A stretch of 64,000 nt of DNA from Chitinophaga sp. sic0106 (GTDB lineage Bacteria; Bacteroidota; Bacteroidia; Chitinophagales; Chitinophagaceae), in NCBI RefSeq assembly GCF_019219075.1, contig NZ_JAHUWJ010000001.1, positions 1 to 64,000 on the forward strand, written 5' to 3'. Shown here one piece after another: positions 34,969 to 43,814 of this stretch. A model generated the notes under the pieces. It ran no database searches and was not told the DNA's origin. It worked only from the letters and a program-made list of their open reading frames with translations. The first letter of the stretch is position 1, and the number at the start of each line of letters is the position of its first letter. The position numbers and the translations under genes were made by a program.

Positions 34969-35040
34969 GTTATATTAACGAGTTACGTTTATAAAATTTG
35001 ATATTCTTCTGATCTGAGATTTAAGATCTCCAAATCCATC

Positions 35041-36312
35041 CTAGTAGTGACATTTTTGACAATCTGTACCACCTACCATTTCAACAGTTACGCTATCGAT
35101 TTTACCATCTTTAACATCCTGATGGAGTTTTTCGAAGATGCTGTAGTAGCTGTTGTCTGCGAACTGCACTTTGGTAGTACGGTGACAGTTGATACACCAG
35201 CCCATTGACAGATCCGCGAACTGATGAACTTCATCCATTTCGGTGATAGCACCATGGCAGGTCTGACACTGTTGCTTACCAGCCACTACGTGTTGGGAGT
35301 GGTTGAAGTAAACGTGATCAGGCAGATTGTGGATTTTAGTCCACTCAATAGGACGACCTGGCTTGGTATACTTACCAGCTTCAGCATCCCATCCTACGTA
35401 ATCGTATAATTTCTGAATCTCTGCGGTACCGTCAACTTTTCTGCCTTCAGCTGTAAACAGCTCAGGGCCAGAGTAAGAGTTGATTGACTTGTGGCAGTTC
35501 ATACAGATGTTTTCGGAAGGAATCATCGCATGCTTGGATTTCTCAGCACCAGCGTGGCAATACAGACAGTTGATCTGGTTGATACCCGCGTGAACTTTGT
35601 GGCTGTAGAAGATCGGTTGCTCAGGCATGTAGTCTTTCTGACGACCCAGGCCAATAGCGCCCTGGATAGTGAAGTAACCACCTACCATGAATAACACCAG
35701 GATACCCAGCGCGATGTAAGCTTTGTTTTTGTAGAAAGGAACCGGTTCAGGAGTAGCAACGCCTTCTTTATCACCAGCCAACTTGTTCAGGTTGCTGTTG
35801 ATTTGCATCAGGATCAGGGCTACCACTGCGAGGATCAGGGTAATAATGCCGAAAAGGAGGCTGTTATCGCTTCCAGATTCAGTACCAGCACCAGCGCCGG
35901 CAGTACCATTACCACCTCCAGCAGGTACCGGAGGTTTTGCTGTATTGATATACGCCAGGATGTTGTCAATGTCTGCATCCGTTAAAGTTGGAAATGCAGT
36001 CATTGCCGTCTTGTTGTATTCAACGAACAGCTGATTCGCATACTTATCGCCAGATGCAAGCACTGACGCTGAGTTACGAATCCATTGGTGCAGTAATTTC
36101 TTATCTGCCCATCTACCCTCAACACCTTGAAGTGCAGGACCTGTCACCTTCTTGAAGACATTGTGACATGAGGCGCAATTCTGTTGGAACAGTGCTTTAC
36201 CAGCGTTAGGATCCGCAGCTTTAACGGAAGAAAACGGAATTACTATACTAGCGCATAGAATAAGCACACTCACAAAATGCTTGCGCAAAAGAATGGAAAC
36301 ACGACGATACAC
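35041..36312 (-). CDS. actA: Alternative complex III multiheme cytochrome ActA with N-terminal cytochrome c domain
   Basis: A 423-residue protein with six CxxCH heme sites. A signal peptide (1-32) leads to a class I cytochrome c domain with CASCH at residues 46-50 and a Met in the TAMTAFP loop; after a Gly-rich linker and two membrane segments (about 150-165 and 197-215) comes the pentaheme domain with CLYCH, CMNCH, CQTCH, CINCH and CQKCH, the last right at the C-terminus. It starts with GTG at 36312, because a stop codon lies two codons upstream and no ATG is available. It is the first gene of the 15-gene respiratory block. Confidence 0.94.
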   Translation of the reverse strand: MYRRVSILLRKHFVSVLILCASIVIPFSSVKAADPNAGKALFQQNCASCHNVFKKVTGPALQGVEGRWADKKLLHQWIRNSASVLASGDKYANQLFVEYNKTAMTAFPTLTDADIDNILAYINTAKPPVPAGGGNGTAGAGAGTESGSDNSLLFGIITLILAVVALILMQINSNLNKLAGDKEGVATPEPVPFYKNKAYIALGILVLFMVGGYFTIQGAIGLGRQKDYMPEQPIFYSHKVHAGINQINCLYCHAGAEKSKHAMIPSENICMNCHKSINSYSGPELFTAEGRKVDGTAEIQKLYDYVGWDAEAGKYTKPGRPIEWTKIHNLPDHVYFNHSQHVVAGKQQCQTCHGAITEMDEVHQFADLSMGWCINCHRTTKVQFADNSYYSIFEKLHQDVKDGKIDSVTVEMVGGTDCQKCHY

Positions 36313-36732
36313 AGCCTATATAGTTTAGATTTGACCTAAAGTTTCTTAAAAGTGCCAGCAAAAATAAGACAGAATGTTGACAATTTACCAACAAATAAAA
36401 AAAATAATTGCCGTAAATAATGCCAATTTTTTCCTATTTTCCGAGCCTCAGATACTCCAAAACTCCCGCTGCTGGCTGATTATACAGTCCCCTGTTACAG
36501 ATCCTGCCCTTTGTTATTAATTTATTAGGGGAATTGACTCTTCTGACTAAACCTCACGCATATATAATATGGTATGAGGTTTCATGGGGTTATAATAATA
36601 ATATATGCAGATTGGAATTCTATAATAACCCCCTATATCCTGGTTCGCTATACAATAATATATATAAGCTCCTCCGTCGATTTATGAACCGGGTACCTTA
36701 ATTTTACCTTAATAACCTGCCACCTTACCATA
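36313..36732. other. Divergent region between act operon and NlpE gene
   Basis: A 420-base gap, very AT-rich. It holds a TATTTTTG box for the act operon (36359-36366) and two successive potential hairpins: AAACCTCA / TGAGGTTT with an inner CATAT / ATATG pair (36549-36582), and GGGGTTAT / ATAACCCC (36586-36632). No coding sequence was seen. Confidence 0.55.
36359..36366 (-). promoter_or_regulatory. -7 promoter box of the act-cox cluster
   Basis: TATTTTTG on the minus strand matches TAnnTTTG, 46 bases upstream of the actA GTG. A well-spaced -33 element is not obvious. Confidence 0.45.
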
Positions 36733-37512
36733 ATGTTCATTAATACCCTTAAAAAATTACCCATGCGCGGACTACTATTCTTATCCACCCTGGCACTGGC
36801 TTTAGCCGCCTGTAATAACAACAACGCAGCCCGGGAACAACAGGACTCTATCAGGATAAACAGGGTAACACCCGGACAAACCATGAAACTGGCCGGCACC
36901 TATCAGGGCACCCTCCCTTGCGCCGACTGCCCCGGAATCGACTATCAAATCTCCCTATATGATGACTCTACCTATAGCGAATTGACTGCCTACCAGGGCA
37001 GGGGAGAAAATATAGCAACGGTAGAAACAGGTACCTGGCGGGCGATTAACGACTCCATCGCCCTACTGGAAAAGAAGAATGACAGCATTTCATTCGTGGC
37101 CGCAGAGAATAAACTTATCTTGCTCGACAAAGCCGGCAAGCGCATAGAAGGCATGCTCGCCAGCAATTATATACTGAAACCGGTAGAAGGCGGCGACCGC
37201 CGCCAACTCCTGGCCGACAAAAAAACACAGGGAGTCACCTTCTTCGCTAACGGTAACGAACCCTTCTGGACCCTGGAGCTGGACAAAAAGAACATCCGGT
37301 TTAAAACCGTTGGAGGCGACAGCATCTACACCCCACTACCAGGCCTGGCCCTCAATACCGATACACTTAAAGTTTATAAAGGCAAAGGCATCACCATTAA
37401 TATACGCCCTACCACCTGCGCCGATGACATGAGCGGCTACCTCCGCCCCAACACGGTACAATTGCTGGTGGGAGAGAAAACATATTCAGGCTGTGGGGAG
37501 TTTATTAAATAG
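36733..37512 (+). CDS. NlpE-like lipoprotein with extra C-terminal domain
   Basis: A 259-residue lipoprotein (lipobox ALAAC, Cys about residue 27). Residues about 50-150 match the NlpE N-terminal barrel, with the CxxC in TLPCADCPGI; NlpE links outer-membrane and copper stress to envelope responses in enterobacteria. The C-terminal 95 residues start with FFANGNEPFWTLEL and carry two further Cys in TTCADDMSGYL and SGCGEF, matching a separate small-lipoprotein domain (COG3650-like). An alternative ATG at 36763 would still leave a full lipoprotein signal. Function here is inferred from the family only. Confidence 0.8.
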   Translation: MFINTLKKLPMRGLLFLSTLALALAACNNNNAAREQQDSIRINRVTPGQTMKLAGTYQGTLPCADCPGIDYQISLYDDSTYSELTAYQGRGENIATVETGTWRAINDSIALLEKKNDSISFVAAENKLILLDKAGKRIEGMLASNYILKPVEGGDRRQLLADKKTQGVTFFANGNEPFWTLELDKKNIRFKTVGGDSIYTPLPGLALNTDTLKVYKGKGITINIRPTTCADDMSGYLRPNTVQLLVGEKTYSGCGEFIK

Positions 37513-37519
37513 CAAGTAC

Positions 37520-37527
37520 TACTTTTG
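37520..37527 (+). promoter_or_regulatory. -7 promoter box of purN
   Basis: TACTTTTG matches TAnnTTTG and lies 25 bases before the proposed TTG start of purN. It overlaps the alternative upstream TTG (37525), which is therefore unlikely to be used. Confidence 0.5.
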
Positions 37528-37551
37528 CACCTGGTTTCAAACAACGTAACA

Positions 37552-38118
37552 TTGAAAAATATCGCCATATTCGCCTCAGGCGCAGGAAGCAATGCACAGA
37601 AGATAATCGATCACCTGAGAAACTCCACCAAAGGCAAAGTATCACTGATCGTATGTAACAAGCCCGGAGCCGGCGTTTTGCAGATAGCTGAAAAAGAAGG
37701 TATCCCTTCCATTATAATAGAGAAAGAAGCCTTTTTCCGTGGGGATACCTACGTGAAGCAGCTCCAGGAAAATAATATAGACCTGATCGTGCTGGCAGGG
37801 TTCCTCTGGAAAATCCCCGCCAATCTCGTAAAGGCGTTCCCGGATAAGATCATTAATATACACCCGGCCCTCCTTCCTAAATATGGAGGAAAAGGTATGT
37901 ACGGCCACTTTGTTCACGAAGCCGTTATTGCCGCCGGAGATAAAGAAAGCGGCATCACCATTCACTTCGTTAATGAAAAGTATGACGATGGTGCACCGAT
38001 TTTACAGGAACGCTGCGTGATCACCTCCGATGACACACCGGAAACCCTCGCTAAAAAGGTGCAGGTGCTGGAACATCAATGGTTCCCGCTAATTGTGGAA
38101 CGATTATTGGAAAAATAA
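37552..38118 (+). CDS. purN: Phosphoribosylglycinamide formyltransferase
   Basis: A 188-residue enzyme of purine synthesis that transfers a formyl group from 10-formyl-tetrahydrofolate to GAR. The start is set at TTG 37552, giving KNIAIFASGAGSNAQ right at the N-terminus as in homologues; an earlier TTG at 37525 lies inside the promoter box. The catalytic Asn-His pair is in IINIHPALLPKYGGKGMYG, and the essential Asp in NEKYDDGAPI. The gene seems monocistronic, with a terminator directly at its stop. Confidence 0.92.
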   Translation: MKNIAIFASGAGSNAQKIIDHLRNSTKGKVSLIVCNKPGAGVLQIAEKEGIPSIIIEKEAFFRGDTYVKQLQENNIDLIVLAGFLWKIPANLVKAFPDKIINIHPALLPKYGGKGMYGHFVHEAVIAAGDKESGITIHFVNEKYDDGAPILQERCVITSDDTPETLAKKVQVLEHQWFPLIVERLLEK

Positions 38119-38140
38119 AAGGAGCGTCACCCGCTCCTTT
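38118..38140 (+). terminator. Terminator of purN
   Basis: A 9-bp stem AAAGGAGCG / CGCTCCTTT with a 5-base loop, overlapping the last base of the purN stop. It lacks a long T-tract. Confidence 0.7.
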
Positions 38141-38156
38141 CTAACCCTTCAACTGT

Positions 38157-38828
38157 ATGAAAAAGACACTGCTGTTTATATGTCTGTTAGTTTCCTCCTT
38201 CCTCACTTCCTTTGCGCAGGAAGATAAACGCTTCCACCGCAATACATATCTGAAGATCAATCCAACCACTTTAATTAATGAGCTGGACATCTATCTGGAG
38301 CAGGAAATATCAGATAAGCTCAGTATTGAACTGGGTATCAGTGGCATCTATACAGATTACCCCGATTACGTACTCACCAAAAAAATCGACTTCGGACAGA
38401 AAAAACCAGACATCAGCACAGAACAGTTTGTAGATGGCCGCGGACTAGGATTCAGGGCAGGCGTTAAATTGTACCTGGTGTCCCGGGACCTTGCTCCTGC
38501 ACGCGCAGCCGGCACCTACTTTGAACCCGTTCTTCTCTATAAAAAAGTATTTTACCCTAATGAAGATGTGACTATTAACGGTACCGGCTATACCAATAAC
38601 GCCACCAAGGATGTTTATGGCATCCAACTGTTAATAGGCCGCCAGTTCAGTAAAGACAAACTGATCCTCGATCCGTTTGTAGGCCTCGGCATACGCGGCA
38701 AAGTTTATCAGTACACCACCTACCATGGATCTGATAATAACAGCGTACAAATAAACGATGGCCGCCTGGTGAGTGTGTTACCGAGTTTACACCTGGGTAT
38801 TAAGATCGGGCTGAACCTGGCCCGTTAA
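38157..38828 (+). CDS. Outer-membrane beta-barrel protein of unknown function
   Basis: A 223-residue protein with a signal peptide (1-20, ending TSFAQ). The mature part reads as a small beta-barrel: amphipathic strands such as TYLKINPTTLINELDIYLEQ, LSIELGISGI and LHLGIKIGLNL at the end. It recalls DUF3575-like outer-membrane proteins, but no clear signature is present. Its stop overlaps the stop of the convergent TonB receptor by four bases (TTAA shared). Confidence 0.6.
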   Translation: MKKTLLFICLLVSSFLTSFAQEDKRFHRNTYLKINPTTLINELDIYLEQEISDKLSIELGISGIYTDYPDYVLTKKIDFGQKKPDISTEQFVDGRGLGFRAGVKLYLVSRDLAPARAAGTYFEPVLLYKKVFYPNEDVTINGTGYTNNATKDVYGIQLLIGRQFSKDKLILDPFVGLGIRGKVYQYTTYHGSDNNSVQINDGRLVSVLPSLHLGIKIGLNLAR

Positions 38829-41278
38829 AAGGGTACTATCACTTTCATACTTATATTTCTCCCCATATTATATATACCTGATCTTCCGTTGGGCGATGCG
38901 CTGTAGTATTCAAAATACTTGAGCCTGTTCAGCCCCGACTGGTAAGCCTTATTCAGCAGATTATCCGCCTGCACATATAATTCGAACAAGGGCTTGTCCT
39001 TCTTATTTTCAATAGTAGCGCCTACACCCAGATTCACCAGGGTGTAGCCAGGAGTATAGGTTTCCGTATTATCCACACCATAGTAGCGGGATTGGGCCGC
39101 ATACACATCTACACCTCCGCGGATATAGGCCTTGCTAAAGCATTTCCAGTCAGGGGCGGTAAGTTTTATATCCGAACGTATATGCATAGGCGGTATCAGT
39201 GGCAGATATTTTGCTGCTGCCCCTTGCTGGGCAATCAGCGCCTTGTTTTTATTCTGCCCTTCCGTATAGGCGATACTGTTATTCCAGGTAAACCAGGACC
39301 AGCGGCGGGGATGCAGGTTTACCGAAGCTTCCGCCCCAAACAGGCGGGCTTTGGATTGCTGGTAACTGTAGGTCACATTCCCCGGCACGATGACCACCGG
39401 GTCACCATTCGCATCGTATAGCCGTGCCTGGTAGATATAGTGCTGGATATTATTATTAAAGAGTTCCACGCTCAGATCCAGGTCCGGCAGGTAAGCCAGG
39501 AAACCAAGGTCCTGCTGCAGGCTAAACTCCGGCTGAAAGCTGCGGTTGCCGAGGTATACAATGTGCGCGCCCGGGTCCAGTCCATTGGAGCCAATCTCCG
39601 TAATATTCGGGGCGCGGTAGCCCCTGGCAATATTCCCCTTTACCAATATCCGTTCGCTGATATTATAGGTTATTCCCAGACTACCGGAAATACCCGTGTA
39701 TTGCTTTCGGAATTCCGGGAACTGCAGGGTGGCACCCGCCGTATCAGTGGCATGGTAACCAAAGCCGGTGGTCTTATCTTCTCCCACGTAGAAGTCGTCC
39801 CAGTGAATGGTCCGGAGGTCGTACCGGATGCCACCGGAAATATCAACTTTCCCAAAACTTTTCCTGGCAAACAGGAAACCGCCAATATCAAACAACTGGT
39901 AATCAGGGATCGGGAAGTCGGTGGCATCCTTGCTTTTATTTACCTGGTACATACCATTTACGCCAAATGAGGTTTCAACCCCGGCTATCGCCGGGAGATT
40001 GTAACGCAGGTCGTAGTTGAGGGTGTTCAGCACTACGTATAGCCCTGCCTGTGAGGTATACACCGGATGATTATATTCCCGTCTGATACTTTGCTGATAA
40101 CCCAGTGTTCCCGTGAGTTCACCACCGCCCAGTTTAAGCATACTGCGGTTATAGAGTCGGTAGTGCTGTATGTGCTGGTGCAGCGGATTGAGCGTATATG
40201 TTTTCAGGTCCGACTCCGGCACCAGCGGCCTGTTGCGGATATCGTCCCCGTCCGCTTCTTTTACCTGCCGGGTAAATTTTCTGGTGAGAGAGTCACGGCT
40301 GCCGTCAGGGATTTCCTGCAGGTTATCATAGAGCGTGGCTCCGAAATGGGAATAACCCCATTTTTTATCCAGGTGGGCTAATGCGGAGAGATTTGATTCC
40401 CGGAATGCAGTACCGTATACATATCCGTCTACCGCGTTGCGATAATTATGTGCGGTCCGGATGGTGCCGCGCAAGGCATACTTCCAGTCATGGTGCTGTA
40501 GTGATAAACCCAGCGAACTGCCTATAAGGCCGTTGTTGGTCTGGTAATCAGTGAGGAAGCTGCCTTTGAGCTTTCCTTGCGGCCCCGCGGGTGCTTCCGG
40601 AATAATGTTGATTACACCGGCGAGGGCATCGGAGCCATAGGTGAGACTGGCAGGGCCTTTCACCACTTCTGCACGGGATACCCCGTACTGGTCGATTTCA
40701 ATACCATGCTCATCGCCCCATTGCTGGCCTTCCTGGCGCAGTCCGTCGTAGAGTGTGAGTACACGGTTGTAGCCCAGACCACGAATGAAGGGCTTGGAGA
40801 TATTAGGGCCGGTAGTAACGGCACTGATGCCGGGCACCCCCCTCACGATGGCGTCAATCAGGTTGGTATTTACCTGTGTAACCAATTCCTTCTTCCCGAT
40901 AATAGCAATGGGAACAGGGTTTTTACGGGCGATGGTATTGCGTGAAACACCGGTGACTACTACTTCATCCAGCCGGGAGAGGTCTTCCGTCAGCTTGATT
41001 TCCGCCAGTGTTTCTGTGGCGCCGGCAAAAGTATGTGTGAAGGTTTGGGGCTGATATCCCATCATGGACACCGTCACGTCCCAGGTCCCCTGTTTGATGG
41101 CGAGCTTGTAGTTGCCTTCTTTATCGGTAACCGTACCGGTATGAAGGGCAGGTATAGCGACAGTAGCGTACTGCAGCGGCTTTCCGGCAGCAGTAATCTT
41201 TCCTTTTACGGTTGCTTGCTGGCCAAATGCCAGTACAGTTAATAATTGCAGGTACAGAACAGTAAAAAATCTTTTCAT
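38825..41278 (-). CDS. TonB-dependent receptor, putative metal uptake
   Basis: An 817-residue outer-membrane receptor. After the signal peptide (1-19) comes a carboxypeptidase-like regulatory domain (about 23-100), then the TonB box region LDEVVVTG (about 103-110), the plug domain with PFIRGLGYNRVLTLYDGLRQ and EVVKGPASLTYGSDALAG, and a 22-strand barrel ending in KVIVPF. It imports a substrate using TonB/ExbB energy. The company of a COG0523 GTPase, a MerC-like protein and a Fur-type regulator suggests a metal or metallophore, with zinc as first guess. It may have its own promoter at 41356. Confidence 0.93.
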   Translation of the reverse strand: MKRFFTVLYLQLLTVLAFGQQATVKGKITAAGKPLQYATVAIPALHTGTVTDKEGNYKLAIKQGTWDVTVSMMGYQPQTFTHTFAGATETLAEIKLTEDLSRLDEVVVTGVSRNTIARKNPVPIAIIGKKELVTQVNTNLIDAIVRGVPGISAVTTGPNISKPFIRGLGYNRVLTLYDGLRQEGQQWGDEHGIEIDQYGVSRAEVVKGPASLTYGSDALAGVINIIPEAPAGPQGKLKGSFLTDYQTNNGLIGSSLGLSLQHHDWKYALRGTIRTAHNYRNAVDGYVYGTAFRESNLSALAHLDKKWGYSHFGATLYDNLQEIPDGSRDSLTRKFTRQVKEADGDDIRNRPLVPESDLKTYTLNPLHQHIQHYRLYNRSMLKLGGGELTGTLGYQQSIRREYNHPVYTSQAGLYVVLNTLNYDLRYNLPAIAGVETSFGVNGMYQVNKSKDATDFPIPDYQLFDIGGFLFARKSFGKVDISGGIRYDLRTIHWDDFYVGEDKTTGFGYHATDTAGATLQFPEFRKQYTGISGSLGITYNISERILVKGNIARGYRAPNITEIGSNGLDPGAHIVYLGNRSFQPEFSLQQDLGFLAYLPDLDLSVELFNNNIQHYIYQARLYDANGDPVVIVPGNVTYSYQQSKARLFGAEASVNLHPRRWSWFTWNNSIAYTEGQNKNKALIAQQGAAAKYLPLIPPMHIRSDIKLTAPDWKCFSKAYIRGGVDVYAAQSRYYGVDNTETYTPGYTLVNLGVGATIENKKDKPLFELYVQADNLLNKAYQSGLNRLKYFEYYSASPNGRSGIYNMGRNISMKVIVPF

Positions 41279-41355
41279 CTTCAGATCATATTATCATTTT
41301 AAAAACAGGGATTTGGATAGTAACAAATGTTTAGACTTCCGAAGCTATTTTTTTA

Positions 41356-41363
41356 CAAATCTA
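41356..41363 (-). promoter_or_regulatory. -7 promoter box upstream of the TonB receptor
   Basis: TAGATTTG on the minus strand, 78 bases before the receptor ATG, in the 133-base gap to the COG0523 gene. Confidence 0.4.
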
Positions 41364-41411
41364 TATTTAACAATTTAAATGTACTTTAATTATTTTTTAG
41401 TCTAGCCTAAA

Positions 41412-42593
41412 TTAATAGATTAAAAAAGGGTCTTTGAAGGGTTCTCCCTTTAGGTAGGCATCCACCTCTTTTGCTGTACAGAGGCAGCTTTCCAGCTCAT
41501 TCTCTATGGTTGCTCTATCCATAAACTGACCGATGATCACCAGTTCATTGTACCGGTCAGCGAAGCGGTTATCCCAACGATCTGTGATCAGCTGCATAGT
41601 TTCCTCATCCACCTGCCAGCGCTGCCGTGGTATCGCACACCACCAGTAACCGGCTTTATCGGCACGCACAGAACCACCCGCCTGGCTCCAGTTTATCGCT
41701 ATCTGCGGGCGGGAGGCCAGCCAGAAAAGTCCTTTAGAGCGGATGACATTACCTGGCCACTGCTGTTGGATGTAGTGCCAGAAGCGTTCCGGGTGGAAAG
41801 GTTTTCTGCTCCTGAATACGAAGGAAGCAATGCCATATTCCAGTGTTTCCGGTGTATGCTCCGTTTCCAGTTCGGCCTGCCAACCGGCACTTTGTGAAGT
41901 AGTTTCAAAATCGAATCGTTTGGTATCCAGAATTTCCTGCAACGGCACCTGCCCTTTAGTGGTATGAATAATTTTTGCGTTTGCATTCAGCTTTCTGATC
42001 ATAGCAGAAAGGATTCCTAACTTTTCAGCGCTTACGAGATCACACTTATTTAACAGGATTACATCTGCAAACTCTACCTGATCCGTTAATAAATTAACGA
42101 TGGTACGGCCATCATCCTCATCTGTAAGACCCTTATCCTGCAAGCGTTCCACGCTGCTGAAATCGTTCAGGAAATTGTAGGCATCCACCACCGTCACCAT
42201 GGTATCCAACCGGCTGACGGCACTCAGATCGATACCATTGGCTTCATCCTGGTAGCAGAATGTTTGCGCTACCGGAATAGGTTCCGAAATACCAGTTGAT
42301 TCAATCAGCAGATAATCGAATTTATTTTCGAGCGCCAGTTTTTCCACTTCCTTCAGCAAGTCTTCCCGGAGTGTACAGCAAATGCAGCCGTTGCTGAGTT
42401 CCACCAGCTTTTCTTCGGTTTTATGCAGTACCTGCTCATTCCTTACCAGCTGTGCGTCGATATTTACTTCGCTCATATCGTTAACGATCACCGCTACTTT
42501 CAGGCCTTCGCGGTTGTGCAGCACGTGATTCAGGACAGTAGTTTTCCCTGCGCCGAGGAAGCCACTCAGCACCGTTACCGGTAATTTATTCAT
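41412..42593 (-). CDS. COG0523 (CobW/ZigA-like) metal-chaperone GTPase
   Basis: A 393-residue G3E GTPase. Walker A is GFLGAGKT at residues 11-18, the metal-binding CxCC is at Cys70-Ile-Cys72-Cys73 within [15 protein letters not shown] binds guanine at about 180, and a CobW C-terminal domain follows from about 245. COG0523 proteins deliver metals, most often zinc under shortage, to client proteins. It lies 12 bases after the MerC-like gene and upstream of the TonB receptor, in a unit headed by a palindromic operator. Confidence 0.92.
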   Translation of the reverse strand: MNKLPVTVLSGFLGAGKTTVLNHVLHNREGLKVAVIVNDMSEVNIDAQLVRNEQVLHKTEEKLVELSNGCICCTLREDLLKEVEKLALENKFDYLLIESTGISEPIPVAQTFCYQDEANGIDLSAVSRLDTMVTVVDAYNFLNDFSSVERLQDKGLTDEDDGRTIVNLLTDQVEFADVILLNKCDLVSAEKLGILSAMIRKLNANAKIIHTTKGQVPLQEILDTKRFDFETTSQSAGWQAELETEHTPETLEYGIASFVFRSRKPFHPERFWHYIQQQWPGNVIRSKGLFWLASRPQIAINWSQAGGSVRADKAGYWWCAIPRQRWQVDEETMQLITDRWDNRFADRYNELVIIGQFMDRATIENELESCLCTAKEVDAYLKGEPFKDPFLIY

Positions 42594-42604
42594 ATGTAAA
42601 GTTT

Positions 42605-43006
42605 TTAGTTGGCTGAGGTGGCGGCTTTAGGAGGTGTATGACGAATATTTCCCCAATGGGCAGCTACGAGCAGGCCAGCGCCCAGGGCTATTATCCAGCC
42701 CTCGTAATCATGAAACAACGGAATAAAATGACCTGCCACCAGGCATATAAAACCAATCCCGAACAGGAGCAGCGGCCATACTTTCCGGTGGCGATACCAG
42801 TATCCGCGACCCAGCGCCACGCTGCCAGCCAGGAAAGAAACAGAGAGGAGGCAATACTCCAGTAAGCCGTGGCCTGTAAAATGCAGTCCCAGTAAGGGGA
42901 GCGCGGAAATAAGCAGCGGTAGCAGCGCACAATGTACCGCGCAAAGCACAGAGGCGCCAATGCCCAGCACATCCAGGTTCAGCCTGGAGAAAAGTCGGTC
43001 TATCAT
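42605..43006 (-). CDS. MerC-domain membrane protein
   Basis: A 133-residue inner-membrane protein with four helices. The first helix holds [19 protein letters not shown], where the two Cys (SVLCAVHC) correspond to the metal-binding pair of MerC mercury transporters. In this setting, with COG0523, a TonB receptor and a Fur-type regulator and no mer genes, transport of zinc or another divalent metal is more likely than mercury. It is the first gene of the minus-strand metal unit. Confidence 0.85.
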   Translation of the reverse strand: MIDRLFSRLNLDVLGIGASVLCAVHCALLPLLISALPLLGLHFTGHGLLEYCLLSVSFLAGSVALGRGYWYRHRKVWPLLLFGIGFICLVAGHFIPLFHDYEGWIIALGAGLLVAAHWGNIRHTPPKAATSAN

Positions 43007-43028
43007 CTCTTAAATTATTTCTACCCGA

Positions 43029-43036
43029 CAAAAATA
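43029..43036 (-). promoter_or_regulatory. -7 promoter box of the merC-COG0523 unit
   Basis: TATTTTTG on the minus strand, 23 bases before the MerC-like ATG. The palindrome at 43046-43060 lies directly upstream. Confidence 0.5.
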
Positions 43037-43045
43037 TATTATTTT

Positions 43046-43060
43046 TGCAACATAGTTGCA
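43046..43060. promoter_or_regulatory. Putative Zur/Fur-type operator palindrome
   Basis: TGCAAC-ATA-GTTGCA is a perfect 6-3-6 inverted repeat between two divergent metal-related units. It lies 10 bases upstream of the minus-strand -7 box, in the -33 to -10 space, where a bound repressor would block that promoter. The Fur/Zur-like protein encoded at 43815 is the obvious candidate to bind it. Confidence 0.55.
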
Positions 43061-43138
43061 TTTTTATTTAAATTTCTCAGATTTTGTTAAAAACGGTAAG
43101 GGGGTTAACAGAGATATGGGCATCTGTCAAGTATGTGC

Positions 43139-43146
43139 TACCTTTG
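43139..43146 (+). promoter_or_regulatory. -7 promoter box of the SCO-fur unit
   Basis: TACCTTTG matches TAnnTTTG, 30 bases before the SCO ATG at 43176. The palindrome is about 80 bases further upstream, so control of this promoter is less certain. Confidence 0.5.
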
Positions 43147-43175
43147 TATATTGAACAAACTTTAGAAGAAAGGCT

Positions 43176-43802
43176 ATGTCAAAGAAAACAAAAGGCTTGG
43201 TAATATTCTTTGTGGTGTTGAGTATAGCGTTTCTGGGCTATGCGGGATATGTGATCAAGGGGGAGAAAGGCACATTTTTCGGGGTGGAAAAACTACCAGT
43301 CCTGGGCACACCGGGCCACACAGTTCCCGGGTTCTCTTTTACCGACCAGGAAGGCAATACCAGAACCCAGGCCGATGTGCAGGGTAAAATATATGTTGCT
43401 GAATACTTTTTCACCACCTGCACCGGCATCTGCCCAAAAATGAATGCCAACATGGAAAAGGTTTATGCTGCATATAAGGACAAACCGGATTTTCTGATAC
43501 TTTCACACACGGTAGATCCTGAGCATGACAGCGTATCAGTGCTGAAAACCTATGCCGGCAAGCATGGCGCCGACAGCAAAAACTGGTGGTTCCTGACCGG
43601 TGACAAAAAGCAGCTTTACCGCCTGGCACGCCAGGGTTACCTGGTAGATGACGGCACTCCAGGCGGCGAAGAAGACTTCGTTCATACCCAATGGTTTGCG
43701 CTGGTAGATAAAGCCGGGCATATCCGTGGCCTGTACGAAGGCACCAAAACACAAGATGTACAAAAACTAATCGTTGATATAGACCGATTAATGAATGAAT
43801 AA
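43176..43802 (+). CDS. SCO1/SenC family protein (metal-locus copy)
   Basis: A 208-residue thioredoxin-fold protein with an N-terminal membrane anchor (about residues 6-26). The copper ligands are in FFTTCTGICPKM (CxxxC, about 87) and DFVHTQWFALVD (His, about 169). It is the second SCO gene of the window and differs from the oxidase-cluster copy. Because it is co-transcribed with a Fur/Zur-type regulator (12-base gap), it may serve copper or thiol homeostasis under metal stress instead of routine oxidase assembly. Confidence 0.9.
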   Translation: MSKKTKGLVIFFVVLSIAFLGYAGYVIKGEKGTFFGVEKLPVLGTPGHTVPGFSFTDQEGNTRTQADVQGKIYVAEYFFTTCTGICPKMNANMEKVYAAYKDKPDFLILSHTVDPEHDSVSVLKTYAGKHGADSKNWWFLTGDKKQLYRLARQGYLVDDGTPGGEEDFVHTQWFALVDKAGHIRGLYEGTKTQDVQKLIVDIDRLMNE

Positions 43803-43814
43803 AGCTCCTGAACT

